DNA of 64,000 nucleotides from Croceibacterium mercuriale (GTDB taxonomy: Bacteria; Pseudomonadota; Alphaproteobacteria; Sphingomonadales; Sphingomonadaceae), in assembly GCF_000802385.1 (NCBI RefSeq), contig NZ_JTDN01000001.1, positions 1,929,501 through 1,993,500 of the forward strand, written 5' to 3'. This document shows positions 23,806 to 32,958 of this stretch, in pieces. The notes under the pieces were generated by a model that saw only the letters and a program-made list of their open reading frames with translations, was not told the origin of the DNA and did not search any database. Numbering within the stretch: the first letter of the stretch is position 1; each line of letters opens with the position of its first letter. The position numbers were made by a program, and so were the translations under genes.

Positions 23806-25997
23806 AATTCCGCCAGCAGCTTGTCCGGGGTCATCGGGAAGCTGCGGACCCGCACGCCGCAGGCGTGATGGATGGCATTGTTGATTGCCCCCGCCGCGCC
23901 GCAGATGCCCAGCTCGCCCACGCCCTTGGCCTGCAGCGGGCTGCCGGCAGGATCGCGTTCGTCCACCAGCACCACGTCCAGATGCGGCACGTCCAGGTTC
24001 ACGGGGATGTGGTACTCCGCAAGGTCCGGATTGACGATGTGCCCGTCGCGCGGGTCGAAGGTCAGCCCCTCCGTCAGGGCGCTGCCGATGCCCCAGACCA
24101 TGCCGCCCATGCATTGCGAGGTGGCGGTCTTCGCGTTCAGCACCCGGCCCATGCTGAAGGCCCCGGTGAAGCGGCGCACGCGCACCTCCCCGGTATAGGC
24201 GTTCACTGCTACCTCCGCGAAGAAGGCGCCGTACATGGCCGCGGCAAATGCCTCGGTGATCTCGCCCGGCTTGAAGTGGCCGGTACGTTCCACCTCGGCC
24301 CCGGCGAGCAGTTCGGGCAGTGCCACCCGGCGGTTGCCGGCGGTAGCGAAGCCGTCCTTCAGCGTCAGCTCCGCCTCCGTGGTGCCCAGCCGTTCGGCCA
24401 GGTGCTCGCGGATCGCCTCGCACGCCTCGAACACGGCAGAGCCGGTGGACGCCGCACCCCAGCTGCCGCCGGATCCAGAGCCGGGCGGCAGGTCCGTATC
24501 GCCCAGCTGCACCAGCACATCCGTGGGGTCGAGGCCGAGCATCTCGCCCGCGATCTGCCCCAGGATGGCGTAGGTGCCGGTGCCGATATCGGTCATGTCG
24601 CTGGCGACGATCGCCGTGCCGTCCGCCATCAGGGTGACACTCGCCTGCGCCTCGTTGATGTTGTGTACGCGGCAGGCATTGGCCATGCCGGTGCCGATCC
24701 ACCATTCACCCTCGCGGCGCTGCGCCGGGCGCCGGTCGGCCCCGTTCCAGCCGAAGCGGTCGGCGCCGGCCTTCAGGCATTCGGCCAGCTTGCGGGAGCT
24801 GTAGGGGATGCCTTCGCTGGGATGCCTGTCGGGAATGTTGCGCAGGCGCAATTCGACCGGGTCCAGACCCATGGCGTTGGCCAGTTCGTCCATCGCCGAT
24901 TCCAGCACCTGCATCCCCACCGCCTCGCCCGGGGCGCGGACCGATCCGGCGGTCATCAGGTTGACGCGGGCCAGCTCGATCGCGAGCCGGCGGTTCTCTC
25001 CAGGATACAGGAACTCGCTTGCCTGCGTCACCGGCTCCGCGAACTCCTCCTCCGGCAGGTTGGACACCCGCGCCTCGTGCCCGAAGCCGGTCAGGCGACC
25101 TTCGGCATCCGCCGCCAGCCGCAACCGCTGCACGGTTTCGGAGCGGCGCATCACGCACTGGAACACCTGCTGGCGCAGCATGACCACGCGCACTGGCCGG
25201 TTCAGCTGCATCGCTGCCACCGCGGCGGCCACGCCTTCCGGGCTGATCCCCAGCTTCGACCCGAACCCGCCGCCGACATAGGGCGAGACCAGCCGCACCT
25301 GCTCCGGCTGCAGGTCGAGCGAGTCAGCCAGCTCCTTCTGGTTGTATGCGAGCATCTGCAGGCTGGCATGCAACGTCAGCATCTGCCCATCCCACTGCGC
25401 GATGCTGGCATGCGGCTCCATCGCCGCGCTGTTGTGGCCTTCGGTGGTGTAGGTCACGTCCACCGCATGGGCAGCCTGCGCCATGGCCTGCGCCAGGTCG
25501 CCCTGTTCGATCGGCTCGTCATAGGTCTCGGTCGGCGCGGCGGCGGAATGCGGATCGGTGATGGCCGCATCGTCCGCGCGATAGGTCACCTTCAGGTGCT
25601 TGGCCGCGTCGCGCGCCTGTTCGAAGGTTTCGGCGACCACGACGGCAATCGGCTGGCCATAATATTGCACCTGCCGAACCTGCTGCACCGGTGCCTCGCC
25701 CGCGCCACCCTGTGCGGCGCGCGCCGTCATCCGTTCGTCGGAGATCACCGCGATGACACCGGGCATGGACAGCACCGATGCCTCGTCGATCGCGGTCACG
25801 TCGCCCTTGCTGATCGTGGCGGTGACGAGCACGCCCTCCACGCAGCCGGCGATCTGGTACTCGGCGGCGTAGCGGGCAGTGCCGGTCACCTTTGCCGGGC
25901 CGTCGGGCCGGTCGAGCGGCTGGCCGATCACGCCCTGCGCCATCGCGTCCAGCCGGTTGCGATCGTCGGGACGATCCATGGTGAGGGAACGGGTCAT
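23793..25997 (-). CDS. paoC: Aldehyde oxidoreductase molybdenum-binding subunit, PaoC-like
   Basis: This 734-residue large subunit belongs to the xanthine oxidase family. It binds the molybdenum cofactor and oxidises aldehydes to acids. Key features are 'IGQPLDRPDGPAKVTGTARY' at the N-terminus, 'SPYVGGGFGSKLG', 'TAGSVRAPGEAVGMQVLESA', 'MTDIGTGTYAILGQIAGEML' and the catalytic glutamate in 'KGVGELG' (Glu695). Length and motifs fit PaoC/YagR rather than XdhB. The start overlaps the FAD subunit's stop (ATGA). The order FeS-FAD-Mo matches paoABC. No paoD or xdhC-type maturation chaperone lies in the neighbourhood. Confidence 0.88.
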   Translation of the reverse strand: MTRSLTMDRPDDRNRLDAMAQGVIGQPLDRPDGPAKVTGTARYAAEYQIAGCVEGVLVTATISKGDVTAIDEASVLSMPGVIAVISDERMTARAAQGGAGEAPVQQVRQVQYYGQPIAVVVAETFEQARDAAKHLKVTYRADDAAITDPHSAAAPTETYDEPIEQGDLAQAMAQAAHAVDVTYTTEGHNSAAMEPHASIAQWDGQMLTLHASLQMLAYNQKELADSLDLQPEQVRLVSPYVGGGFGSKLGISPEGVAAAVAAMQLNRPVRVVMLRQQVFQCVMRRSETVQRLRLAADAEGRLTGFGHEARVSNLPEEEFAEPVTQASEFLYPGENRRLAIELARVNLMTAGSVRAPGEAVGMQVLESAMDELANAMGLDPVELRLRNIPDRHPSEGIPYSSRKLAECLKAGADRFGWNGADRRPAQRREGEWWIGTGMANACRVHNINEAQASVTLMADGTAIVASDMTDIGTGTYAILGQIAGEMLGLDPTDVLVQLGDTDLPPGSGSGGSWGAASTGSAVFEACEAIREHLAERLGTTEAELTLKDGFATAGNRRVALPELLAGAEVERTGHFKPGEITEAFAAAMYGAFFAEVAVNAYTGEVRVRRFTGAFSMGRVLNAKTATSQCMGGMVWGIGSALTEGLTFDPRDGHIVNPDLAEYHIPVNLDVPHLDVVLVDERDPAGSPLQAKGVGELGICGAAGAINNAIHHACGVRVRSFPMTPDKLLAELPDP

Positions 25998-26977
25998 GCG
26001 GCACCTCCGGTCGCTTCGCGCAAGCTTGCCAGCAGCGTGCGGCGGGTCAGCGGGATCTTGAAGTCGTTCTCGCCCTGCCCCTCGGCATCCTCCAGCAGCA
26101 GGTCGGCGGCCTGGTGGAACAGGGCATCGGACGGGCGCTGACCAGCCAGCAGCTGCTCCACCCGTGGATCATGCCACGGCTTGTGCGCCAGCCCGCCGAA
26201 GGCGAGCGCGGCGGAGCCGATCGTGTCGCCGTCCATCCGCACCACGGCCGCCACGGACACCAGCGCGAAAGCGTAGGACGATCGGTCGCGCACCTTGCGG
26301 TACAGCTGCGTGCCGCCGGCCGGTGGCGGCAGGATCACGGCCGTGATCACCTCCCCCGCCTCCAGCACATTGTCCAGGTCCGGGGTGTCGCCGGGCAGGC
26401 GATGGAACGTGCGCACCGGCACCGTGCGGCTGGTGCCGTCCGGCCGCTCGATCTCCACATCGGCATGCAGCGCCGCCAGAGCGACCGCCATGTCGCCCGG
26501 ATAGGTGGCGATACAGGCGTCGCTGGCGCCCAGGATCGCATGGATGCGGTTGTGCCCGCCGATCGCGCCGCAGCCGCTGCCGGGCTGCCGCTTGTTGCAC
26601 GGCTGGTCGATATTGGTGAAATAGTAGCATCGCGTCCGCTGGCACAGATTGCCGCCGGTCGTGGCCATGTTGCGCAGCTGGAAGGTGGCTCCGGCCAGGA
26701 TGGCGCGCGCCAGCACCGGATAGTCGCGCCGGATTTGAAGGTCCGCGGCGCAGGCGCTGTTGGTGACCAGCGCACCGATCCGCACGCCGCCATCGTCGGT
26801 CGGGGCAATCCCGCCCAGCGGCAGGCGGTTGATGTCGACCAGCCGGTCGGGCGCTTCCACCTCCAGCTTCATCAGGTCGAGCAGGTTAGTGCCGCCGGCG
26901 ATCGGGCGGGCACCGTCCCGCAGCAGCTGGCCGGCATGATCGAGGCCTTCGGGCCGCATGTACTGGAACGGGCGCAT
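25994..26977 (-). CDS. paoB: Aldehyde oxidoreductase FAD subunit with 4Fe-4S site, PaoB-like
   Basis: This 327-residue subunit transfers electrons from the iron-sulfur subunit to FAD. The FAD-binding signature is 'ARPIAGGTNLLDLMKLEVE'. Distinctive cysteines in 'GGNLCQRTRCYYFTNIDQPC' and 'GSGCGAIGG' (Cys112, 117, 127, 136) mark the extra 4Fe-4S cluster found in PaoB- and HcrB-type subunits but not in XdhA-like FAD proteins. The start codon shares one base with the upstream stop (TGATG), so the three subunits are made in a coupled order. Confidence 0.88.
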   Translation of the reverse strand: MRPFQYMRPEGLDHAGQLLRDGARPIAGGTNLLDLMKLEVEAPDRLVDINRLPLGGIAPTDDGGVRIGALVTNSACAADLQIRRDYPVLARAILAGATFQLRNMATTGGNLCQRTRCYYFTNIDQPCNKRQPGSGCGAIGGHNRIHAILGASDACIATYPGDMAVALAALHADVEIERPDGTSRTVPVRTFHRLPGDTPDLDNVLEAGEVITAVILPPPAGGTQLYRKVRDRSSYAFALVSVAAVVRMDGDTIGSAALAFGGLAHKPWHDPRVEQLLAGQRPSDALFHQAADLLLEDAEGQGENDFKIPLTRRTLLASLREATGGAA

Positions 26978-27489
26978 CAGGCAGCTCCGACCTTTTCGGC
27001 CTGCATGGCTTCGGTGATGGCATCCACGATGTTGCTGTACGCGCCGCAGCGGCACAGATTGCCGCTCATCCGCTCCCGGATCTCCTCCGCCGACAGCTCG
27101 ACCTGACCTTCCAGATTGTCGCTGACAAAGCTGGCCCAGCCATTGGCGGCTTCCGCCAGCATCCCCTTGGCCGAACAGATCTGCCCGGGCGTGCAGTACC
27201 CGCACTGGTAACCGTCATGCCTGACGAAGGCGGCCTGCAGCGGGTCCAGCGCGTCGGGGGTGCCGATCCCCTCGATCGTCGTTACCGCATGGCCATCCTG
27301 CATGATCGCCAGGGTCAGGCAGGAATTCACCCGCTGCCCGTTCACCAGCACGGTGCAGGCGCCGCACTGGCCATGATCGCAGCCTTTCTTGGTGCCGGTC
27401 AGCCCGCAGCCGTCGCGCAGGAAATCCAGCAGGCTGGTCCGCGGGTCGCCGGTGAATTCGTGCGCGGTTCCATTGATCGTCAGCTGCAT
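26977..27489 (-). CDS. paoA: Aldehyde oxidoreductase 2Fe-2S subunit, PaoA-like
   Basis: This 170-residue subunit carries two 2Fe-2S clusters: plant-type Cys37, 42, 45 and 57 ('GCDHGQCGACTVLVNG...SC') and the C-terminal pair Cys96/99 and Cys146/148 ('CGYCTPGQ', 'NLCRCGAY'). The start at 27489 has AAGGAGAAG upstream and begins directly with MQLTINGTAHEF. E. coli PaoA has a Tat signal, but none is seen here even in the in-frame upstream extension. The complex is therefore expected to be cytoplasmic. It is the first gene of the operon. Confidence 0.88.
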   Translation of the reverse strand: MQLTINGTAHEFTGDPRTSLLDFLRDGCGLTGTKKGCDHGQCGACTVLVNGQRVNSCLTLAIMQDGHAVTTIEGIGTPDALDPLQAAFVRHDGYQCGYCTPGQICSAKGMLAEAANGWASFVSDNLEGQVELSAEEIRERMSGNLCRCGAYSNIVDAITEAMQAEKVGAA

Positions 27490-27663
27490 GGATCGCTTCT
27501 CCTTGGTCTCCCCGCTAACGCGCCGGCCCGCCGATCGGTCCAAAACTAAACCGATTGTGCCGGCCAGGGGGCGCGGCACCGAACGGCCTTGATCGGCACG
27601 GCACTGTTCGCCAAGGCCGGGGCTGCGCCGCTCTCCCGCTGCCTCCAGGAAATGTTTTCGCCC

Positions 27664-28587
27664 ATGCTCGCACCCACTGCCTGGCGCGAACGCCTGCGCC
27701 TGCCCGGCTCCGCACAGGCGGTGCTGTTCTGCTGCATCGGGGTGCTGCTGTTCGCCTGCATGGACGCCACCATCAAGTACCTGGCCATGCGGCACGACGT
27801 GCCGATCATCGTCGCCGTGCGCTACCTGGTGAACTGGCTGCTGCTGGTGGCCATCGTCGCCCCGGTGCGCGGCCGGCTGCTGGTGCAGACGCAGCGCACC
27901 GGGCTGGTGCTGGTGCGGGCGTGAAGCCTGGCGGCCGCCTCGCTGCTGGTCGGGCTGGCGTTGCAGCGCATGCCGGTGGCGGAAACCACCGCGATCAACT
28001 TCCTTGCCCCGATGCTCGTCGTCGTAGTCGCGGGGCCGCTGCTCGGGGAGCGCGTGGGGGCCACCAGCTGGACCACCGCCCTGATCGGCTTCGCCGGCGT
28101 GCTGCTGATCGCGCGGCCCGGCAGCGGCCTTGAACTGACCGGGCTCGCCTGTGCCCTGGCAGCGGTCGTGGCGAATGTCGTCTACCAGCTGCTGTCGCGG
28201 ACGCTGGCCAGCACGGAGCGGACGACCGCCCTGCTGTTCTACGCCGCACTGGTCGGCACCGTCATCTTCGGCATCATGGGGCTGTGGCTGTGGGAGGGCG
28301 AGTTCGCTACCGGGCTGGAGCTCGTCCTGTTCCTCAGCCTGGGGGTGTATGGCGGGCTGGGCCACTACCTCTTCACGGCCGCCTATCGCCACGCGACCGC
28401 CTCCGTCCTGGCGCCGCTCAGTTACCTGCAGCTGTTCTGGGCCGGCCTGCTCGGCTGGCTGATCTTCGGGCACATCCCGGACTGGCTCAGCGTCGTCGGA
28501 ATGATGCTGATCGCCGCATCCGGCCTGGGTGCCGCGCTACCCCCGCGGCGGAAGCCCGGCGCGGCTATGGACGGGACCGCAAGGTGA
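27664..28587 (+). pseudogene. EamA/DMT-family transporter interrupted by an in-frame TGA
   Basis: Codon 87 of the 307-codon reading frame is TGA (27922-27924). The sequence before it ('RTGLVLVRA') and after it ('SLAAASLLVGLALQRMPVAE') stays in the same frame and continues an ordinary ten-helix EamA drug/metabolite exporter, including 'ETTAINFLAPMLVVVVAGPL' and 'HATASVLAPLSYLQLFWAGL'. Downstream codon usage is that of its neighbours, so the mutation is recent or a sequencing error. An ATG at 27961 could restart the C-terminal 208 residues, but that would be a half-transporter. The start at 27664 (or 27652) is uncertain; AGGA lies at 27646. The gene overlaps the convergent metallophosphoesterase gene by 23 bases. 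Confidence 0.75.
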
Positions 28588-29686
28588 TCCGCGTCAGTTC
28601 GGACGGGCGGCCCAGGCGCAGCGCGAAGCCGGGCCACAGGGCGGTGCCGTTGCTGACGTAAAGCGTCATGTCGCCGACCCGGTACCGGCCGGACACGAAC
28701 CCGCCATTGGCCGGCGCGACCAGCCGGTCCAATCCGACCACCATGCCGCCATGCGTATGCCCCGACAGCTGCAGCGCCACGCCACGCGCGGCGGCGGCCC
28801 GCGCTTGGCGGGGCTGGTGATCCAGCAGCACCACCGGCACCCCCGGCGGCGCACCGGCCAGCGCGGCGGCGAGGTCGGGACCGGGGCGGCCATGCTGCGG
28901 GGCCGAAAGATCGGCCACGCCGGCAAGGACCAGCCGGGCATCGTCCCGCATCAGCACGGCATGGGCATTGGGCAGCATGCGCATGCCCAGCCCGGCCAGG
29001 TGGCGCATCCACTCGTCATAGCTGAAGAAATATTCGTGGTTGCCGGGGATGGCGTAGATCCCGTCCGGTGCGCGCAGGTCACGCAGCGGCTCCACATCGG
29101 TGCGCCGCATGGCCACTGATCCGTCGATGAAGTCGCCGGTGACGACGATCAGGTCGGCCCCGCTGGCATTGGCGCGCGCAACGGTTGCACTGGCCCAGCT
29201 TGCCGGGAACAGGCGGCTGATGTGCAAGTCGGTCAGCTGCAGCACGCGATAGCCGTCGAATTCCGGCGGCAGCCCGGTAATGGCGATCTCCACGTCGCGG
29301 AGCGGCGGTACGCGGGTCGCGTTGGCCACGCCGATCGCGGCCAGGATCGCCGCCAGCCCGGCTGCGGCGTAACGCAGGCTGTCGGGCATCGTGATGCCCT
29401 GCCATCGCACCACCGCCACGACGAGCGCACCAAGATCCAGCAGGATCTGCAGGACCGCGAGCAGCAGGATCGTGCCCAGCGCCCAGTTGAACAGGATGAC
29501 GACCGCGCGCGGGAATTCCGGAGCGAAGACCGAGCCGGAGGAGAGCCGGCTCCACAGATGGTACTGCGAGGCGACCAGCATCAGCACCGCGATGCCGATC
29601 TTCGCCGGCAGCGGCAGGCCCAGCGGCCAGAGGGTGCGGACCAGCAGGTACAGGACCGGCGTGGCGAAGATGAGGTGGAAGATCGT
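28565..29686 (-). CDS. Membrane-anchored metallophosphoesterase (start codon non-standard)
   Basis: This protein of about 373 residues has four N-terminal hydrophobic helices ('FHLIFATPVLYLLVRTLWPL', 'IGIAVLMLVASQYHLWSR', 'ILLLAVLQILLDLGALVVAV' and 'SLRYAAAGLAAILAAIGVAN'). A calcineurin-like phosphoesterase domain follows, with the metal motifs 'QLTDLHIS', 'VVTGDFIDG', 'IPGNHEYF' and 'LSGHTHGG'. It resembles YkuE/YaeI-type phosphodiesterases. The domain faces the cytoplasm or periplasm depending on topology. No ATG, GTG or TTG exists near the expected N-terminus. AAGGA (29697-29693) lies six bases from an ACG (29686) and nine from an ATC (29683), either of which could initiate. The start given is therefore tentative. 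Confidence 0.72.
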   Translation of the reverse strand, partial: TIFHLIFATPVLYLLVRTLWPLGLPLPAKIGIAVLMLVASQYHLWSRLSSGSVFAPEFPRAVVILFNWALGTILLLAVLQILLDLGALVVAVVRWQGITMPDSLRYAAAGLAAILAAIGVANATRVPPLRDVEIAITGLPPEFDGYRVLQLTDLHISRLFPASWASATVARANASGADLIVVTGDFIDGSVAMRRTDVEPLRDLRAPDGIYAIPGNHEYFFSYDEWMRHLAGLGMRMLPNAHAVLMRDDARLVLAGVADLSAPQHGRPGPDLAAALAGAPPGVPVVLLDHQPRQARAAAARGVALQLSGHTHGGMVVGLDRLVAPANGGFVSGRYRVGDMTLYVSNGTALWPGFALRLGRPSELTRITLRSRP

Positions 29687-29887
29687 CGGAAATCCTTGTG
29701 GGCGGCACGGCGGTTCGTGTGCGGCTGCGGGCTGTAGCGTATCTGCCCCCGACGTGCAGCCTGCCGGATTGTGCCTGCCTTTTCCGCATTGCACACCGAC
29801 GGTGATCGGTGGTTTAGGCCACAGCCTGTTCCACGGCTGCGGCACCATCGCGCCACAGCCGACAATCACGAAAGCCGGAGTGCGATC

Positions 29888-32344
29888 ATGGGCCGAATCA
29901 CGACTGCCTGCCTGCTGCTGGCCGCGACCGCGCTGTCCCTGCCGGCGGCGGCCCAGACCGCAGCACCTCAATCAACGGAGACGACCATCTACCATCGGGC
30001 GCCTGACGCGATCGCGCAGATACTGGAAGCACCGCAGACGCCGATCGTGGCGGTCAGCCCCGATCACCGGATGCTGGCCATCCTGGGCCGCGAAAGCCTG
30101 CCGTCGATCGCCGCCGTGTCCCGGCCGATCCTGCGGCTGGGCGGATACCGGATCGACCCGGCGACCAACGGCCAGGCGGAGATGCGGGTGCAGTGGCTGA
30201 ATGCGCTGACGCTGCAGGACATCGACAGCGGACAGCAGGTCACCGTCGCCCTGCCGGCAGACGCCCGCTTCACCCAGCCCAGCTGGTCGCCCGACGGGCA
30301 GCGCCTGGCCATGCTGGTGCAGCTGCCGACCGAACTGCAACTGTGGACCGCCACGGTGGATGGCCGGGCAGCCCCGGTGCTCGGCGGCGTGAACGCGGCC
30401 TTTTCCGGCCCAGCCTATGAATGGTTGCCGGATAGCAGCGGGCTGGTGGTCCGCACGGTGGACGCGCAGCGCGGCCCGGCCCCGGTTGCGAGCGACACGC
30501 CGGCCGGGCCGGTGGTGCAGGAAAGCAACGGCCGCAAGGCCGCGGCGCGCACCTACCAGGATCTGCTCGCCGGCCCGCACGACGAGGCGCTGTTCGACCA
30601 TTACTTCAGCGGCAGCCTGACCCGCGTGGCCGCCGACGGCAGCGGGGCCACGGCGATCCTGCCGGCCGGGCTGTGGCGCCGGTTCTCCATCAGCCCCGAT
30701 GGCCGGTACCTGCTGACGGAGCGGCTGAAGCGGCCGTTCTCCTACCTGCTGCCCGCCCCCTCCTTCCCGACCGAGATCGCCGTGGCGGCGATCGACGGGA
30801 CGGCGGTGCGCACGCTGGTCGACCGCCCGCTGGCCGACAATCTGCCCATCGCCTTCGACGCGGTGGTGACCGGGCCACGCGACGTGGAATGGCGTGCGGA
30901 TGCGCCCGCGACGCTGCTGTGGGCCGAAGCGCAGGATGGCGGTGATCCGAATGTCGAGGTGCCGTTCCACGACAGCCTGTTCGTGCAGGCCGCCCCGTTC
31001 ACGGCCGCTCCGGCGAAGCTGGCGGACCTGGAGCGGCGCTATGCCGCGACATTCTGGGGCACGGGCGATTTCGCGATGGTGGTGGACCGCGAATGGAACA
31101 CCCGGACCGAACACCGCTATGCCGTGGCGCCTGATCGGCCGGGCGAGGCCGCGCCGCTGCTGACGCGTAATTTCCAGGAACAGTACAACGATCCCGGCTT
31201 CCCGCTGACAGAAGGCAATGCGGCGGGGAAGCCGGTGATGCGCTTTACCGCCAGCGGTGACGCCGTCTTCGTTGCGGGAGAAGGTGCCACCAAGGCCGGG
31301 GCGTTCCCGTTCCTGGGCACCATGCCGGTTGCTGGTGGGGAACAGACGCGGCTGTGGACGGCGGAGGCGCCGTTCTACGAGGAGGTCGTGGCGCTGCTGG
31401 ACGACACCGGCGGGCGCGTGCTGACGCGGCGGGAGAGCGCGGAACAGGCGCCCAACTACATGGTACGGCAGGTTGGTGGCGGGGATGCGCGCGCGGTTAC
31501 CGACTTCGCCGACCCGGCGCCGGTCTTTGCCGGGGTGACCCGGCAGACGATCACCTACAACCGGGCGGACGGTCTGCCGCTGTCGGGCACGCTCTACCTG
31601 CCGGCCGGCTATGACGCGCAGCGCGACGGACCGCTGCCGACGCTCCTGTGGGCCTACCCGGCGGAGTTCACCGATCCGGCGGTGGCCGGGCAGACGGTAG
31701 ACACGGGCAACCGCTTCACCCGCCCGCGCGGGATCAGCCACCTGTTCATGCTGACGCAGGGCTATGCCGTGCTGGATGATCCGGCGATGCCGATCATCGG
31801 CGTGGACGGGGCCGAGGCGAACGACACCTATGTGGAACAGCTGCGCGCCGATGCGGAGGCCGCAGTGGAGGCGGTGGTCGCCATGGGCGTGGGCGATCGT
31901 GGGCGGATGGCCGTGGGCGGGCACAGCTACGGCGCGTTCATGACCGCCAACCTGCTGGCCCATACCGACCTGTTCCGCGCCGGCATCGCCCGCTCGGGCG
32001 CCTACAACCGCACGCTGACGCCGTTCGGCTTCCAGGCGGAGCAGCGCAGTTACTGGGAAGCGACGGACATCTACACGCAGATGAGCCCGTTCACCTATGC
32101 CGACCGCATCAAGGAGCCGATCCTGCTGATCCATGGCGGGGCGGACGACAATTCCGGGACCTTCCCGGTTCAGTCGGAACGGATGTACGCGGCCCTGAAG
32201 GGCAATGGCGCGACCGTGCGCTATGTCGTGCTGCCGAACGAGGGGCATGGCTACCGGGCGATGGAGTCCACCGGTGAAACCTTGTGGCAGATGACCGACT
32301 GGCTGGACCGGTACGTCAAGCCGGCGGCGCCGGGATCGAAGTAG
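29888..32344 (+). CDS. S9 family serine peptidase, glutamyl-endopeptidase-like (S9D)
   Basis: This 818-residue secreted enzyme has a signal peptide (ITTACLLLAATALSLPAAAQ). A seven-bladed propeller occupies residues ~30-570 ('PSWSPDGQRLAML', 'FSISPDGRYLL'). The prolyl-oligopeptidase catalytic domain has Ser680 in 'GGHSYGAFM', Asp753/Asp754 in 'HGGADDNSG' and His787 in 'NEGHGYR'. The 'LLWAYPAEFTDPAVAGQT' and 'LTQGYAVLDDPAMPIIG' segments resemble the S9D glutamyl endopeptidases known from chloroplasts and bacteria. An in-frame start at 29771 overlaps the divergent upstream gene and lacks a signal peptide, so 29888 is used. Its role is probably periplasmic peptide degradation. Confidence 0.83.
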   Translation: MGRITTACLLLAATALSLPAAAQTAAPQSTETTIYHRAPDAIAQILEAPQTPIVAVSPDHRMLAILGRESLPSIAAVSRPILRLGGYRIDPATNGQAEMRVQWLNALTLQDIDSGQQVTVALPADARFTQPSWSPDGQRLAMLVQLPTELQLWTATVDGRAAPVLGGVNAAFSGPAYEWLPDSSGLVVRTVDAQRGPAPVASDTPAGPVVQESNGRKAAARTYQDLLAGPHDEALFDHYFSGSLTRVAADGSGATAILPAGLWRRFSISPDGRYLLTERLKRPFSYLLPAPSFPTEIAVAAIDGTAVRTLVDRPLADNLPIAFDAVVTGPRDVEWRADAPATLLWAEAQDGGDPNVEVPFHDSLFVQAAPFTAAPAKLADLERRYAATFWGTGDFAMVVDREWNTRTEHRYAVAPDRPGEAAPLLTRNFQEQYNDPGFPLTEGNAAGKPVMRFTASGDAVFVAGEGATKAGAFPFLGTMPVAGGEQTRLWTAEAPFYEEVVALLDDTGGRVLTRRESAEQAPNYMVRQVGGGDARAVTDFADPAPVFAGVTRQTITYNRADGLPLSGTLYLPAGYDAQRDGPLPTLLWAYPAEFTDPAVAGQTVDTGNRFTRPRGISHLFMLTQGYAVLDDPAMPIIGVDGAEANDTYVEQLRADAEAAVEAVVAMGVGDRGRMAVGGHSYGAFMTANLLAHTDLFRAGIARSGAYNRTLTPFGFQAEQRSYWEATDIYTQMSPFTYADRIKEPILLIHGGADDNSGTFPVQSERMYAALKGNGATVRYVVLPNEGHGYRAMESTGETLWQMTDWLDRYVKPAAPGSK

Positions 32345-32472
32345 GGGCGGCCACTGCCGCAACAATCATTGCGGCATCATCGGCCACCTCTGCCGACCTG
32401 GCGCGTTGCTACGTCGGACCGGGCAGACTTGTGCCTGCCCGGCCCCCGCAAACCGTTGCAGGAGCAAGCCAC

Positions 32473-32946
32473 ATGGAACCCGTGTCGATGCAGGCCATGT
32501 CCCGCCCGCCGGCGCTGCCCGGAACGCTGGGCTATGCGGGCCTGCTGCCGCAGGCCGCGGCCGTGGCGGCCATGGCGTTCGGGCCGGCCGCCTGGCATTT
32601 CTCGGCGCTGTCGCTCGCCTATGCCTATCCGGCGCTCATCCTGAGCTTTCTTGGCGGATTGTGGTGGGGCCTCGCCGCCCGCCAGACGAGCGCGCCGCCG
32701 GCCTGGATCTGGCTGGCGGCCATCGCCCCCTCGCTGATCGCGCTGGCGACGGCGGTGCCATGGGCGATCGGTGCTGGCTGGCCGGTGCCGTCGCTGTTGT
32801 TGCTCGGCCTGTCGCTCCTCGCCAGCCTGCTGGTCGATCACCGGCTGACGGCGCAGGGCCTCGCGCCCGCCTGGTGGATGTCGCTGCGCACGCCATTGTC
32901 CGCCGGCCTGGGCCTGCTGACACTGGTGGCGGCAGCGATCGCCTGA
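32473..32946 (+). CDS. DUF3429 family membrane protein
   Basis: This 157-residue protein is almost entirely hydrophobic with five likely helices ('LGYAGLLPQAAAVAAMAFG', 'YAYPALILSFLGGLWWGLAA', 'AWIWLAAIAPSLIALATAV', 'VPSLLLLGLSLLASLLVDH' and the C-terminal 'LGLLTLVAAAIA'). 'SFLGGLWWGLA' and 'WWMSLRTPLS' are typical of DUF3429 inner-membrane proteins of unknown function. GCAGGAGC upstream supports the ATG at 32473 over an in-frame start at 32284 inside the peptidase gene. It follows the peptidase gene by 128 bases; a shared function is not evident. Confidence 0.8.
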   Translation: MEPVSMQAMSRPPALPGTLGYAGLLPQAAAVAAMAFGPAAWHFSALSLAYAYPALILSFLGGLWWGLAARQTSAPPAWIWLAAIAPSLIALATAVPWAIGAGWPVPSLLLLGLSLLASLLVDHRLTAQGLAPAWWMSLRTPLSAGLGLLTLVAAAIA

Positions 32947-32958
32947 TCCACGGCCCGC

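Noticed and set aside
23865-26141. A 758-codon rightward open frame opposite paoC
   Set aside because: Composition is that of antisense high-GC sequence; the leftward frame has the Mo-binding motifs and catalytic Glu695.
27922-27924. TGA in the EamA gene read as selenocysteine
   Set aside because: A selenocysteine has no role in this exporter family, no selenocysteine-insertion stem-loop was apparent directly after the codon, and a nonsense mutation or sequence error is simpler.
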